From the NCBI GenBank assembly GCA_947629065.1, contig CANRCH010000091.1, positions 1 to 7,313 of the forward strand: a stretch of DNA of 7,313 nt, read 5' to 3'. This document shows, one piece after another, positions 1 through 6,374 of the stretch. The position numbers and the translations under genes were made by a program. The first letter of the stretch is position 1. Each line of letters begins with the position of its first letter. The stretch is from an uncultured Aliarcobacter sp. (GTDB lineage Bacteria; Campylobacterota; Campylobacteria; Campylobacterales; Arcobacteraceae). The notes under the pieces were generated by a model that worked only from the letters and a program-made list of their open reading frames with translations, was not told the origin of the DNA and did no database searches.

Positions 1-970
1 TACCCATTCTTACTATTAGGTTTAATCTTCCAGCTTCATTTTCAGGGTTTAAAGCATCAATTAGTTTTATTAATTCATCCTCTTTCATAGATGGACCAAC
101 TTTACAACCAATTGGATTTTTAATCCCTCTAAAGTACTCAATATGAGCACCATCAAGCTCTCTTGTTCTATCCCCAATCCAAAGCATATGTGCAGAACAG
201 TTAAACCAATCACCTGTGATTGAATCTCTTCTTGTAAGTGCCTCTTCATAGTTTAGCAAAAGTGCTTCATGAGAAGTAAATAGCGTTGTTTGATTTAGTT
301 GAGGTGTATTTTCACTTGTTATTCCACATGCTTTCATAAATGCAAGAGTTTGTGAAATTTTTTCAGCCAAATCTTCATATTTTGCACCTAAAGTATTATC
401 TCTTACGAAATCCAAATTCCAGTTCTGAATTTTATTTAAATCAGCCATTCCACCTCTTGCAAATGCTCTTAAAAGGTTCATTGTTGCTGCACTTTGATTA
501 TATGCTTTTAAAAGTTTTTTAGCTTTTGGTTCTCTTGATTCTTTTGTAAAATCCAAATCATTTATAATATCACCTCTATATGATGGAAGTGAAATTCCAT
601 TTATCTCTTCAAAATCAGAACTTCTTGGTTTGGCAAATTGTCCAGCAACTCGCCCAACTTTTACAACAGGGCAACCACCAGAGAAAGTTAAAACAACTGC
701 CATTTGCATAATTACTTTGAATAAATCTTTAATATTTTGAGCATTAAAAGCACTGAAGCTTTCTGCACAATCTCCACCTTGAAGTAAAAATGCTTCACCA
801 TTTGTTACTTTTGCTAGTTGCTCTTTTAAATTTAAAGCCTCACCTGCAAAAATCAAAGGAGGATAAGAAGCTAACTCTTGTTCTACTTGCTTTAATGTTA
901 CTAAATCATTATATGTTGGTTGCTGCTTTATTGGAAAATCTCTCCATGAGCTAGGATTCCAGTTTTTCAT
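1..970 (-). CDS. Class II 3-deoxy-7-phosphoheptulonate (DAHP) synthase, C-terminus cut by window edge
   Basis: Catalyses the first step of the shikimate pathway, condensing phosphoenolpyruvate with erythrose 4-phosphate in the cytoplasm. The frame is open from an ATG at 970 to the left edge, giving 323 residues of a family usually about 440-460 long, so about a quarter is missing. Class II hallmarks are seen in order: WNPSSWR (4-10), GGDCAESF (65-72, whose Cys is the metal-ligand position in the plant/mycobacterial-type enzymes), [14 protein letters not shown] (104-117), YRGD (131-134), [16 protein letters not shown] (232-247), [14 protein letters not shown] (257-270) and [14 protein letters not shown] (282-295). 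A purine-rich site (AAAGGTAGG, ending 6 nt before the ATG) supports this start. It lies 71 nt downstream of tal on the same strand. Names such as aroG or aroF are used for such genes, but the class II enzyme is unrelated in sequence to E. coli AroFGH, so I give no symbol. Confidence 0.96.
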   Translation of the reverse strand, partial: MKNWNPSSWRDFPIKQQPTYNDLVTLKQVEQELASYPPLIFAGEALNLKEQLAKVTNGEAFLLQGGDCAESFSAFNAQNIKDLFKVIMQMAVVLTFSGGCPVVKVGRVAGQFAKPRSSDFEEINGISLPSYRGDIINDLDFTKESREPKAKKLLKAYNQSAATMNLLRAFARGGMADLNKIQNWNLDFVRDNTLGAKYEDLAEKISQTLAFMKACGITSENTPQLNQTTLFTSHEALLLNYEEALTRRDSITGDWFNCSAHMLWIGDRTRELDGAHIEYFRGIKNPIGCKVGPSMKEDELIKLIDALNPENEAGRLNLIVRMG

Positions 971-1000
971 ATTTAACCTACCTTTATTTTATATTTTATT

Positions 1001-1024
1001 AATGGATAAATTTTATCCATTGTA
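1001..1024 (-). promoter_or_regulatory. Palindrome overlapping a possible -10 box upstream of the DAHP synthase gene
   Basis: A 21-bp palindrome occupies 1001-1021: AATGGATAAA, one central T, then its exact reverse complement. Just upstream on the minus strand, TACAAT (1024-1019), preceded by GC, fits the GnTATAAT extended -10 style of Campylobacterota and overlaps the palindrome by 3 nt. A start site about 7 nt further on would fall at the palindrome centre. This is the layout of a repressor operator sitting on a promoter. No T-run follows on either strand, so a Rho-independent terminator is less likely. The palindrome is seen; the promoter and operator roles are inferred. Confidence 0.42.
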
Positions 1025-1041
1025 GCTTAATTTCAAATTAA

Positions 1042-2034
1042 TTAAGACTTTAATTTTGAAAGTAAATCTTTGAATGATACTTTAAATGCATCAAGCCCTT
1101 CATTTAGTAGCTCTTCATTTGCTTTTTTAATATCAATTCCATTTTTACTTAGTTCATCAAAATATTTATCACACTCATCTTCACTTAAAATATTACTTGG
1201 CTCTTTGCTTCCATCTTTAAGCCATGCTTCAATAGTTGCAAGTGGTGCTGTGTTTACACTGTTTGGAAAAATTAGATTATCTACATAATAACTAGGGCTT
1301 AATTCATTTCCTTTTACACCTGTACTTGCAAAAAGTGTTCTTATATTTGGGTTTTTAAACTTCTCAATTTCGTGATAACATTTTGTAGCATTTACAATTC
1401 CAAGTTTTGCTGTTGGAAGACCTTTTATTGTCATTTGGCTATCTAAAAGTCTATCAAATCTTGATACAAATATAGAGATAACAGCTTTTGTATCTTTATT
1501 TGAATCTTTTATTCCTTCATCCAAAGCTTTTGCACAATTTATAGCTTGTTCAACTGAGAAAATTAAAGTAGCATTTACATTTATTCCTCTACTTGTAAGC
1601 TCTCTCATAGCAATATAACCAGCAGGTGTTGCTGGAACTTTAATCATTACATTATCTGCGTTTATTGTTTGATGAAGTCTAATTCCCTCTTCAATAGTCA
1701 AAGATGCATCATCACATAAAAGTGGATCTACTTCAATAGATATAAATCCATCATCACTATTTTTTCTATTTTGTTTTGCTAAAAGTTCAGCTGCTCTTTT
1801 TATATCTGTTAAAGCAAGTTCTTCATATATTGTTTTTTCACTATTTGCTTGTAACATATCAAGTTGCTGTTTGTATGCAACAGAACTTGTGATTGAAGAT
1901 GCAAAAATTGATGGATTTGAAGTCGCACCATATATTGTTGAATCTGCAATTATCTCTTGAAATCTATTTTCTAAAAAATCTCTTTCAATAAAATCACACC
2001 AAAGTGAAAAATTTATATCCTCTTTTAAACTCAT
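1042..2034 (-). CDS. tal: Transaldolase
   Basis: Moves a dihydroxyacetone unit from sedoheptulose 7-phosphate to glyceraldehyde 3-phosphate, giving fructose 6-phosphate and erythrose 4-phosphate (non-oxidative pentose phosphate pathway, cytoplasm). The 330 residues show the family motifs: TSNPSIF (38-44), EVDP (101-104), IKVPAT (131-136) with K132 as the expected Schiff-base lysine, NVNATLIFS (152-160), SRFDR (191-195) and FASTGVKG (235-242). Length fits the long transaldolases also found in Campylobacter. The ATG lies 2 nt after the serB stop, with AAAGG inside the end of serB, so the two genes are almost certainly co-transcribed and probably translationally coupled. The DAHP synthase gene downstream consumes one of its products. 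No anomalies seen. Confidence 0.96.
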   Translation of the reverse strand: MSLKEDINFSLWCDFIERDFLENRFQEIIADSTIYGATSNPSIFASSITSSVAYKQQLDMLQANSEKTIYEELALTDIKRAAELLAKQNRKNSDDGFISIEVDPLLCDDASLTIEEGIRLHQTINADNVMIKVPATPAGYIAMRELTSRGINVNATLIFSVEQAINCAKALDEGIKDSNKDTKAVISIFVSRFDRLLDSQMTIKGLPTAKLGIVNATKCYHEIEKFKNPNIRTLFASTGVKGNELSPSYYVDNLIFPNSVNTAPLATIEAWLKDGSKEPSNILSEDECDKYFDELSKNGIDIKKANEELLNEGLDAFKVSFKDLLSKLKS

Positions 2035-2036
2035 GC

Positions 2037-2663
2037 TTAAGCCTTTATATGTTCTAAAATTTTTGTTAAATCTTTTGTATCAATTACTATGTTTGCCTCT
2101 TTTTTAAGTACATCTTTTGCACAAAATGCTATTTTTGTAGAAGCTTCACTAAACATTGATAAATCGTTTGCACCATCTCCGCAAACTAAAGTGTTCTGTT
2201 TTGTAACACCAAGAAGATTTTGAAGTCTTCTAATCATATCACCTTTTGAAGATGAAAACATCATATCTCCACCAACAAGACCTGTTAAAACACCATCTTT
2301 TTCATGTAAAATATTTGAAAAATCTGCATCAAGATCTAAAATATCTTTTGCTTTACTTGTAGCAATTCTAAATCCACCACTAAAACAAACAACTTTATAA
2401 CCAAGATCTTTTAGACCTTTTATAGTTTCAATAGCACCTGGCATTAAAGGTAGGTTTTCACAAATCTCTACGGCTTTTTTATACTCTAATCCTTTTAATA
2501 GTGCAACTCTTGTTGTTAAAGATTCAAAAAAATCAAGTCTTCCACTCATAGCTTCTTCAGTGATTTTTTTAACTTCATCTCCAACCCCATGAACCTCTGC
2601 AAGAAAGTCAATTGTCTCTCCATCCATTAGTGTTGAATCAAAATCAAATACGGCTAATTTCAT
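2037..2663 (-). CDS. serB: Phosphoserine phosphatase SerB
   Basis: HAD-superfamily hydrolase that dephosphorylates O-phosphoserine to L-serine, the last step of serine synthesis. All HAD motifs are present in 208 residues: motif I DFDSTLMDGE (7-16) with nucleophile D7 and acid/base D9, motif II SGG (S95), motif III K140 and motif IV GDGANDLSM (162-170) with D163 and D167. E16 and R52 have the spacing of the substrate-binding Glu/Arg pair known in Methanocaldococcus PSP. The length matches the compact PSP without the N-terminal ACT domain found in E. coli SerB. AAGGG sits 6 nt before the ATG. It is the first gene of the leftward operon, driven by the divergent promoter region at 2694-2703. Other HAD phosphatases are possible but the motif set strongly favours SerB. 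Confidence 0.94.
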   Translation of the reverse strand: MKLAVFDFDSTLMDGETIDFLAEVHGVGDEVKKITEEAMSGRLDFFESLTTRVALLKGLEYKKAVEICENLPLMPGAIETIKGLKDLGYKVVCFSGGFRIATSKAKDILDLDADFSNILHEKDGVLTGLVGGDMMFSSSKGDMIRRLQNLLGVTKQNTLVCGDGANDLSMFSEASTKIAFCAKDVLKKEANIVIDTKDLTKILEHIKA

Positions 2664-2693
2664 AGCAAACCCTTAAATTTAAACTTTAAAAGG

Positions 2694-2703
2694 TATAATT
2701 ATA
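2694..2703. promoter_or_regulatory. Divergent promoter with overlapping, self-complementary -10 boxes
   Basis: The string TATAATTATA is a perfect palindrome containing a consensus -10 box on each strand: plus TATAAT at 2694-2699 and minus TATAAT at 2703-2698. Each is preceded by G-N (GG on plus, GC on minus), matching the GnTATAAT extended -10 of Campylobacterota sigma-70 promoters. Start sites about 7 nt downstream would lie near 2706 (plus) and 2691 (minus), leaving leaders of roughly 39 nt to the preferred reductase start and 27 nt to serB. No convincing -35 boxes are visible. Two polymerases could not occupy the overlapping boxes together, so the two operons may compete. Confidence 0.72.
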
Positions 2704-2724
2704 GCTAAAAATTATTAAAAATAT

Positions 2725-2732
2725 AAGAAGGA
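2725..2732 (+). promoter_or_regulatory. Ribosome binding site deciding the start of the reductase gene
   Basis: AAGAAGGA ends directly against the ATG at 2733, leaving no spacer, but lies 12 nt before the in-frame ATG at 2745. Twelve is long yet workable, while zero is not, so 2745 is preferred. Confidence 0.6.
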
Positions 2733-2744
2733 ATGGTTTTATAT

Positions 2745-3659
2745 ATGTTTGAAACACTAATACACAAGCTTCAAGAAGATAGATATTTAACACTTGAAAC
2801 AACACCACAACACGAACCATCAATGCATAATATTATTGAAAAAATAAAGAAATTTAAAATAGACAAAAAGGTTGATGGCTTTACTTGTACAGATAATCCT
2901 TTGGCAAAACTAAAATACTCATCAATTTTTGCAAGTATAAAACTACAACAAGAGTTTAACAAACCTGTAATTGCAACAATGACTATGAGAGATAGAAATA
3001 AAATTGCCTTACAATCAGATCTGCTTGGTGCAAATGATTTCGATATAAGAGCTATTTTGGCTTTAACAGGAGATCCTGCAAATATGAGTGACCAACCAAA
3101 TAGTAAAGGTGTATTTGAAGCAAATTCTTTAATGCTTTTAAAAATGATTAAATCTTTTAACTATGGTATGGATTTTGCAGGTCGTCCTTTTAAGATTGAA
3201 CCAAAACAGATCTATCCGTTTGCAGTTGTAAATTCTTATGCAAAAAACTTTGGTTCACTAGAAAAAAAGATGCATCTAAAAATACAAAATGGTGCAGTTG
3301 GAGTTATTACTCAACCTGTATTTGATATTGAAAATGTAAAAAAACTTTTAGAAAATTTTGAAAATGCAAAAGAGGATGTAGAGGGTGAAAAAAGAAAATC
3401 TCAGCTAATTCTTGGACTTTTTCCTATTACAAAATTAAGAACGGCACTATTTTTATCTGCACAAGTTCCAGGAATTCATGTTCCTCAATTTTGGATTGAT
3501 GAGCTTGAAAAGGCACATACAATTAGTGAAGAAGAGGAGTATAAAGTAGGGATGCAATTAAGCAAAAACTTATATCAAGAGATAAACAAAATTCATCCAA
3601 AAATACATCTTATGACTTCAAATAATAAATTTGATGTAGCAGCCGAAATTTTAGATTAG
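2745..3659 (+). CDS. Methylenetetrahydrofolate reductase family protein (MetF-like)
   Basis: Probably reduces 5,10-methylene-THF to 5-methyl-THF with a flavin cofactor, supplying methyl groups for methionine. The 304 residues (from the ATG at 2745; 308 from 2733) span one MTHFR domain. LETTPQHEP (17-25) holds the likely catalytic Glu E18, TMTMRDRN (78-85) the flavin-side motif, LALTGDP (105-111) the conserved Asp D110, and GAVGVITQPVFD (183-194) the conserved Gln Q190. The RDRN and ALQSDLLGA motifs resemble the MTHFR branch of acetogens and YitJ-type proteins more than E. coli MetF. A second, canonical MetF may exist elsewhere in the genome, so a specialised one-carbon or corrinoid-linked role is possible. 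It starts the rightward operon; ruvX begins 8 nt after its stop. SerB, transcribed divergently, makes serine, the main source of one-carbon units. Confidence 0.85.
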   Translation: MFETLIHKLQEDRYLTLETTPQHEPSMHNIIEKIKKFKIDKKVDGFTCTDNPLAKLKYSSIFASIKLQQEFNKPVIATMTMRDRNKIALQSDLLGANDFDIRAILALTGDPANMSDQPNSKGVFEANSLMLLKMIKSFNYGMDFAGRPFKIEPKQIYPFAVVNSYAKNFGSLEKKMHLKIQNGAVGVITQPVFDIENVKKLLENFENAKEDVEGEKRKSQLILGLFPITKLRTALFLSAQVPGIHVPQFWIDELEKAHTISEEEEYKVGMQLSKNLYQEINKIHPKIHLMTSNNKFDVAAEILD

Positions 3660-3667
3660 GGTTTATA

Positions 3668-4072
3668 TTGAAATTAGCTTCTATTGATGTAGGTTTAAAA
3701 AGAATAGGTCTTGCAATTTCTTTAATGAATGATATTGTAACACCACAAAGTGCAATTATACGAAAAAATAGAAATCAAGCTGCAAGTGAAGTGAAGGCAT
3801 TTTTAAAAGAGTGGGAAATAGAAAAATTAATAATAGGCTTTCCAAGTTCTAGTATTGATACACAAAATAGAATAAAGCATTTTACAGCACTTTTAGAACT
3901 GGATATTCCTTACGAATTTCAAGAAGAGAATTTAAGTTCTATTGAAGCAAAAGAGTTAATGAAAGGCGAAGTTAAACAGCTAAGAGATGGAAGAATTGAC
4001 TCAATTGCAGCAAAAATAATATTAGAAAGATATTTAATAAATTTAAAAAAAGGAGCAAATTTTGAATTTTGA
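3668..4072 (+). CDS. ruvX: Putative pre-16S rRNA nuclease / Holliday junction resolvase-like protein RuvX (YqgF)
   Basis: Small RNase H-fold protein of the YqgF family, linked in E. coli to maturation of the 16S rRNA 5' end and earlier proposed as a Holliday junction resolvase. The 134 residues show the three acidic sites: D7 in IDVGLKRIG (6-14), E87 in EENLSSIEAKE (86-96), matching the usual DERLT-x-x-EA motif, and D111 in DGRIDSIAAKIILERYL (107-123). The glycine of the VVGLP motif is also present (IIGFPSS, 55-61). The Arg usual after the second catalytic Glu is Asn here (N88). Translation begins at TTG, with AGGG overlapping the upstream stop and 6 nt of spacing. The 3' end overlaps gltS by 11 nt, so expression of the two is probably coupled. 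Confidence 0.88.
   Translation: MKLASIDVGLKRIGLAISLMNDIVTPQSAIIRKNRNQAASEVKAFLKEWEIEKLIIGFPSSSIDTQNRIKHFTALLELDIPYEFQEENLSSIEAKELMKGEVKQLRDGRIDSIAAKIILERYLINLKKGANFEF
4050..4055 (+). promoter_or_regulatory. Ribosome binding site supporting the TTG start of gltS
   Basis: AAGGAG lies inside the end of ruvX, 6 nt before the TTG at 4062. No in-frame ATG lies near it, so TTG is the best start despite overlapping ruvX. Confidence 0.75.
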
Positions 4073-5297
4073 ATTTAACGGTTATTATACATTAATAGCA
4101 GCTGTAATAGTGCTATTAATTGGTAAGCTTTTAGTGAATAAAATAGAGTTCTTGAGAAAATATAATATTCCAGAGCCTGTTGCTGGAGGGCTTGTTGCAG
4201 CTGCAGTTGCAACAGCAGCACACAGTTTTTGGGGTGTTAGTATTACAACAAGTGCTGAGTTACAAACAACATTTATGTTGATATTTTTCTCATCAATTGG
4301 ACTTAGTGCAAACTTTAATAAACTAAAAGAGGGTGGAAAATCTTTAGTAGTTTTCCTTTTTGTTGTTTCATTTTTTATAATTATTCAAAATAGTGTTGGT
4401 ATATCTTTAGCTACACTTTTAGGAATTGACCCACTTATTGGACTAATTGCAGGATCTATTACGCTTACAGGTGGACATGGAACAGCTGGAGCGTGGGGTG
4501 AGATTTTAGAGACAAAATATGCAATAACAGGTGCTACAACTCTAGGAATGGCAAGTGCTACTTTTGGGCTTGTTGCAGGAGGATTAATTGGTGGACCTTT
4601 AGCAAAAATGTTAATCAATAGATACAATCTTGCAAATGTAAATAATGTAAAAAAAGAGCATACAAGTGATGATAAAAAAGTTCCAGAAGTTGAAGAGTTT
4701 GTACCTTTTGGTTACCCAAAAAATGTAAGATTAATTACTGCAAATAGTTCTGTTACAACTTTAGGACTTTTTGCTGCTTGTTTGGCATTTTCTGATTTTA
4801 TGACAGGTTTTGCAAAAGGAACAGCTTTTGAACTTCCTACATTTGTTTGGGCATTAGCAACTGGAGTTATTCTTAGAAATGTTTTAGAAAATGTATTAAA
4901 AGTAAAAATATTTGATAGAGCAATAGATGTTTTTGGAAATGCTTCACTATCACTTTATCTTGCTATGGCACTTCTATCTTTAAAACTATGGCAACTTTCA
5001 AGTTTGGCTGGTCCATTAGTGGTAATTCTAGCAGCTCAAACTCTAACAATGATAGCTTACGCATATTTTGTAACATTTAGAGTTATGGGTAAAGATTATG
5101 ATGCAGCTGTTTTATCGGCAGGTCATTGTGGATTTGGAATGGGCGCAACACCAACAGCAGTTGCAAATATGCAAGCAATTACAAATATGTATGGTTCTTC
5201 ATATAAAGCGTTTTTAATTGTTCCACTTTGTGGGGCATTCTTTGTTGATTTAATCAACGCTTCTGTTATTCAAACAATTCTTAAATTTTTTGGATAA
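4062..5297 (+). CDS. gltS: Sodium/glutamate symporter GltS
   Basis: Inner-membrane carrier of the ESS family that takes up glutamate with sodium ions. The 411 residues are close to the E. coli GltS length (about 400) and are largely hydrophobic, with about ten membrane spans by eye. Two related re-entrant-loop motifs typical of the family's inverted halves are seen: LTGGHGTAGAWG (135-146) and AGHCGFGMGATPTAVANM (353-370). A polar, charged stretch at about 186-222 is the cytoplasmic loop joining the halves. Arg/Lys-rich ends of the early spans fit an N-terminus starting with a short outward tail and first helix at about 9-25. It is the last gene of the rightward operon and is followed by a hairpin terminator. 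Glutamate is a favoured carbon and nitrogen source in Arcobacter and Campylobacter relatives, which fits. Confidence 0.95.
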   Translation: MNFEFNGYYTLIAAVIVLLIGKLLVNKIEFLRKYNIPEPVAGGLVAAAVATAAHSFWGVSITTSAELQTTFMLIFFSSIGLSANFNKLKEGGKSLVVFLFVVSFFIIIQNSVGISLATLLGIDPLIGLIAGSITLTGGHGTAGAWGEILETKYAITGATTLGMASATFGLVAGGLIGGPLAKMLINRYNLANVNNVKKEHTSDDKKVPEVEEFVPFGYPKNVRLITANSSVTTLGLFAACLAFSDFMTGFAKGTAFELPTFVWALATGVILRNVLENVLKVKIFDRAIDVFGNASLSLYLAMALLSLKLWQLSSLAGPLVVILAAQTLTMIAYAYFVTFRVMGKDYDAAVLSAGHCGFGMGATPTAVANMQAITNMYGSSYKAFLIVPLCGAFFVDLINASVIQTILKFFG

Positions 5298-5310
5298 TTA
5301 ATTAAAAGAA

Positions 5311-5335
5311 AATAAAAGGCATTTAGCCTTTTATT
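5311..5335. terminator. Bidirectional hairpin terminator between convergent operons
   Basis: AATAAAAGGC (5311-5320) pairs perfectly with GCCTTTTATT (5326-5335) around the 5-nt loop ATTTA. Read leftward it is followed by a T-rich tail (TTCTTTTAATT), a good Rho-independent terminator. Read rightward the T-run is inside the stem and the tail is weaker. The stop codon of the leftward DsbA-like gene lies in the loop, so half the stem is coding sequence. Confidence 0.8.
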
Positions 5336-6000
5336 ACAAAATCTAATCTATTTTTAACATCTTCAAAACTGCTATAACCAATAGAAATAGCTGTTTTTTT
5401 ACTATTATATACTAAAACTAGACTTGGAAAAGATGAGCTTAAACTTCTTGCAAATATAAACTCATTTTTGATTTTTTCATCCATAGAGCTATCATTAAAA
5501 AGTTTTTTAAACAAAGAGAAATCTATATCTAAATTTTCACAAATATCTTTATAAAATAAAATCTCTTTTGGATCTAGTGAAAGTGCATAAAACTTTTCTT
5601 GAATTTTATTAAAAAACTCTAGAGATATTTTGCTAGAAGAACTCAAGCTTTTTGCTATATAAACAGCTTTACAAGCAGGAGTTGTATCATAATCATAGTT
5701 TTCTAAATCAAATATAGAAAATGAGAACTCTTTGCTTGTTTTATTTGATATTTTTGTCCACTCATTTTTTAAAAATGATTTAAACCTATCATCCCACAAA
5801 GCTTGACCACTGCTTCTTAATCCACCTAAAACTATTTTAAACTCTATGCCATTTTTTCTTGAATAAGTTTCAATATCTTTTAAAATATCACTCATTCCAT
5901 AGCACCAAGAACACATAGGATCTCCAATATAAAAAAGAGTTGCTTTTGTACTTGAAAAGTTTGTACTTTTACAAACTCCTAAATCATCATCACAAGTCAT
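5323..6000 (-). CDS. DsbA-family thiol oxidoreductase with CSWC active site
   Basis: Thioredoxin-fold protein of the DsbA/FrnE type (COG3531-like predicted disulfide isomerase). In the 225 residues from the preferred start, DPMCSWCYG (27-35) holds the redox pair C30/C33, TTPACKAVYIA (106-116) is the helical-domain motif common in this group, and FPSLVL (191-196) gives the cis-proline loop. No signal peptide is visible, so it is probably cytoplasmic, unlike classic periplasmic DsbA. The N-terminus adds MTCDDDLGVC, a second Cys pair (C3, C10) before the fold. The ATG at 6000 overlaps the dsrE-like stop as TAATG, a typical coupled junction. A longer frame from GTG at 6036 (237 residues) would overlap that gene by 37 nt and has a poorly spaced ribosome site, so I reject it. 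Partner and substrate are unknown. Confidence 0.83.
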   Translation of the reverse strand: MTCDDDLGVCKSTNFSSTKATLFYIGDPMCSWCYGMSDILKDIETYSRKNGIEFKIVLGGLRSSGQALWDDRFKSFLKNEWTKISNKTSKEFSFSIFDLENYDYDTTPACKAVYIAKSLSSSSKISLEFFNKIQEKFYALSLDPKEILFYKDICENLDIDFSLFKKLFNDSSMDEKIKNEFIFARSLSSSFPSLVLVYNSKKTAISIGYSSFEDVKNRLDFVIKG

Positions 6001-6353
6001 TAGTATGTTAAAACTTGTTTTGCATTTATTGTCCACTCACCCAATAAATCCAAGCTACCTTTAATATCTTCATTTAAATATGGTTCATTTTTATACTCAC
6101 CTGATCTTTTCAGACTTGTTCCACAAGCTTTTATTGGAACTTTTAGTTCCAAAATCTCTTTTATCATAGCTTGTAAATCTATATCATAAGAGTCTGGTTT
6201 TTTTGCAATTGCACGTACCAAATCAACAGCATCGCTAATACAAAATATTTTTACCTCTTGTTTCATTTCAACAAGTTTTTTAACAAGTCTTAATGCTCCA
6301 TAAATATTGTCGCTTCCATCGTATGGTTTTGTACTTAAAATAAATAAAATCAC
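6000..6353 (-). CDS. DsrE-family protein (DsrE/TusD/YchN-like)
   Basis: Small cytoplasmic protein of the DsrE/DsrF-like fold, a group that includes sulfur-relay proteins carrying persulfide on a conserved Cys. The 117 residues begin with a hydrophobic strand and nucleotide-like loop (ILFILSTKPYDGSDN, 2-16), then a helix with the ALRLVKKLVE pattern, and VPIKACGTSLKRSG (72-85) places C77 at the expected persulfide-bearing position near the usual ACGxS motif. A second Cys (C38) sits on the second strand. Start is GTG with AAGGAG (6365-6360) spaced 6 nt. The gene lies 21 nt after the FmdE-domain gene and joins the DsbA-like gene as TAATG, so all three are one operon. Many DsrE-like proteins have no proven activity; sulfur transfer is an inference from the Cys. 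Confidence 0.87.
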   Translation of the reverse strand: MILFILSTKPYDGSDNIYGALRLVKKLVEMKQEVKIFCISDAVDLVRAIAKKPDSYDIDLQAMIKEILELKVPIKACGTSLKRSGEYKNEPYLNEDIKGSLDLLGEWTINAKQVLTY

Positions 6354-6374
6354 AATAAACTCCTTAATTTAAAT

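Noticed and set aside
340..522. Plus-strand reading frame of 60 codons
   Set aside because: It is antisense to the well-supported DAHP synthase gene.
1070..1288. Plus-strand reading frame of 72 codons inside tal
   Set aside because: Its Ser/Leu-rich product is the antisense shadow of tal, with no ribosome site or family resemblance.
2733..2744. Reductase start at ATG 2733
   Set aside because: The ribosome site AAGAAGGA abuts it with no spacer; the in-frame ATG at 2745 is better placed, though 2733 is not fully excluded.
4385..4627. Minus-strand reading frame of 80 codons
   Set aside because: It is antisense to the membrane-coding part of gltS and has no supporting signals.
6001..6036. Longer DsbA-like protein starting at GTG 6036
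   Set aside because: It would overlap the DsrE-like gene by 37 nt with a poorly spaced ribosome site, whereas ATG at 6000 forms a neat TAATG junction.
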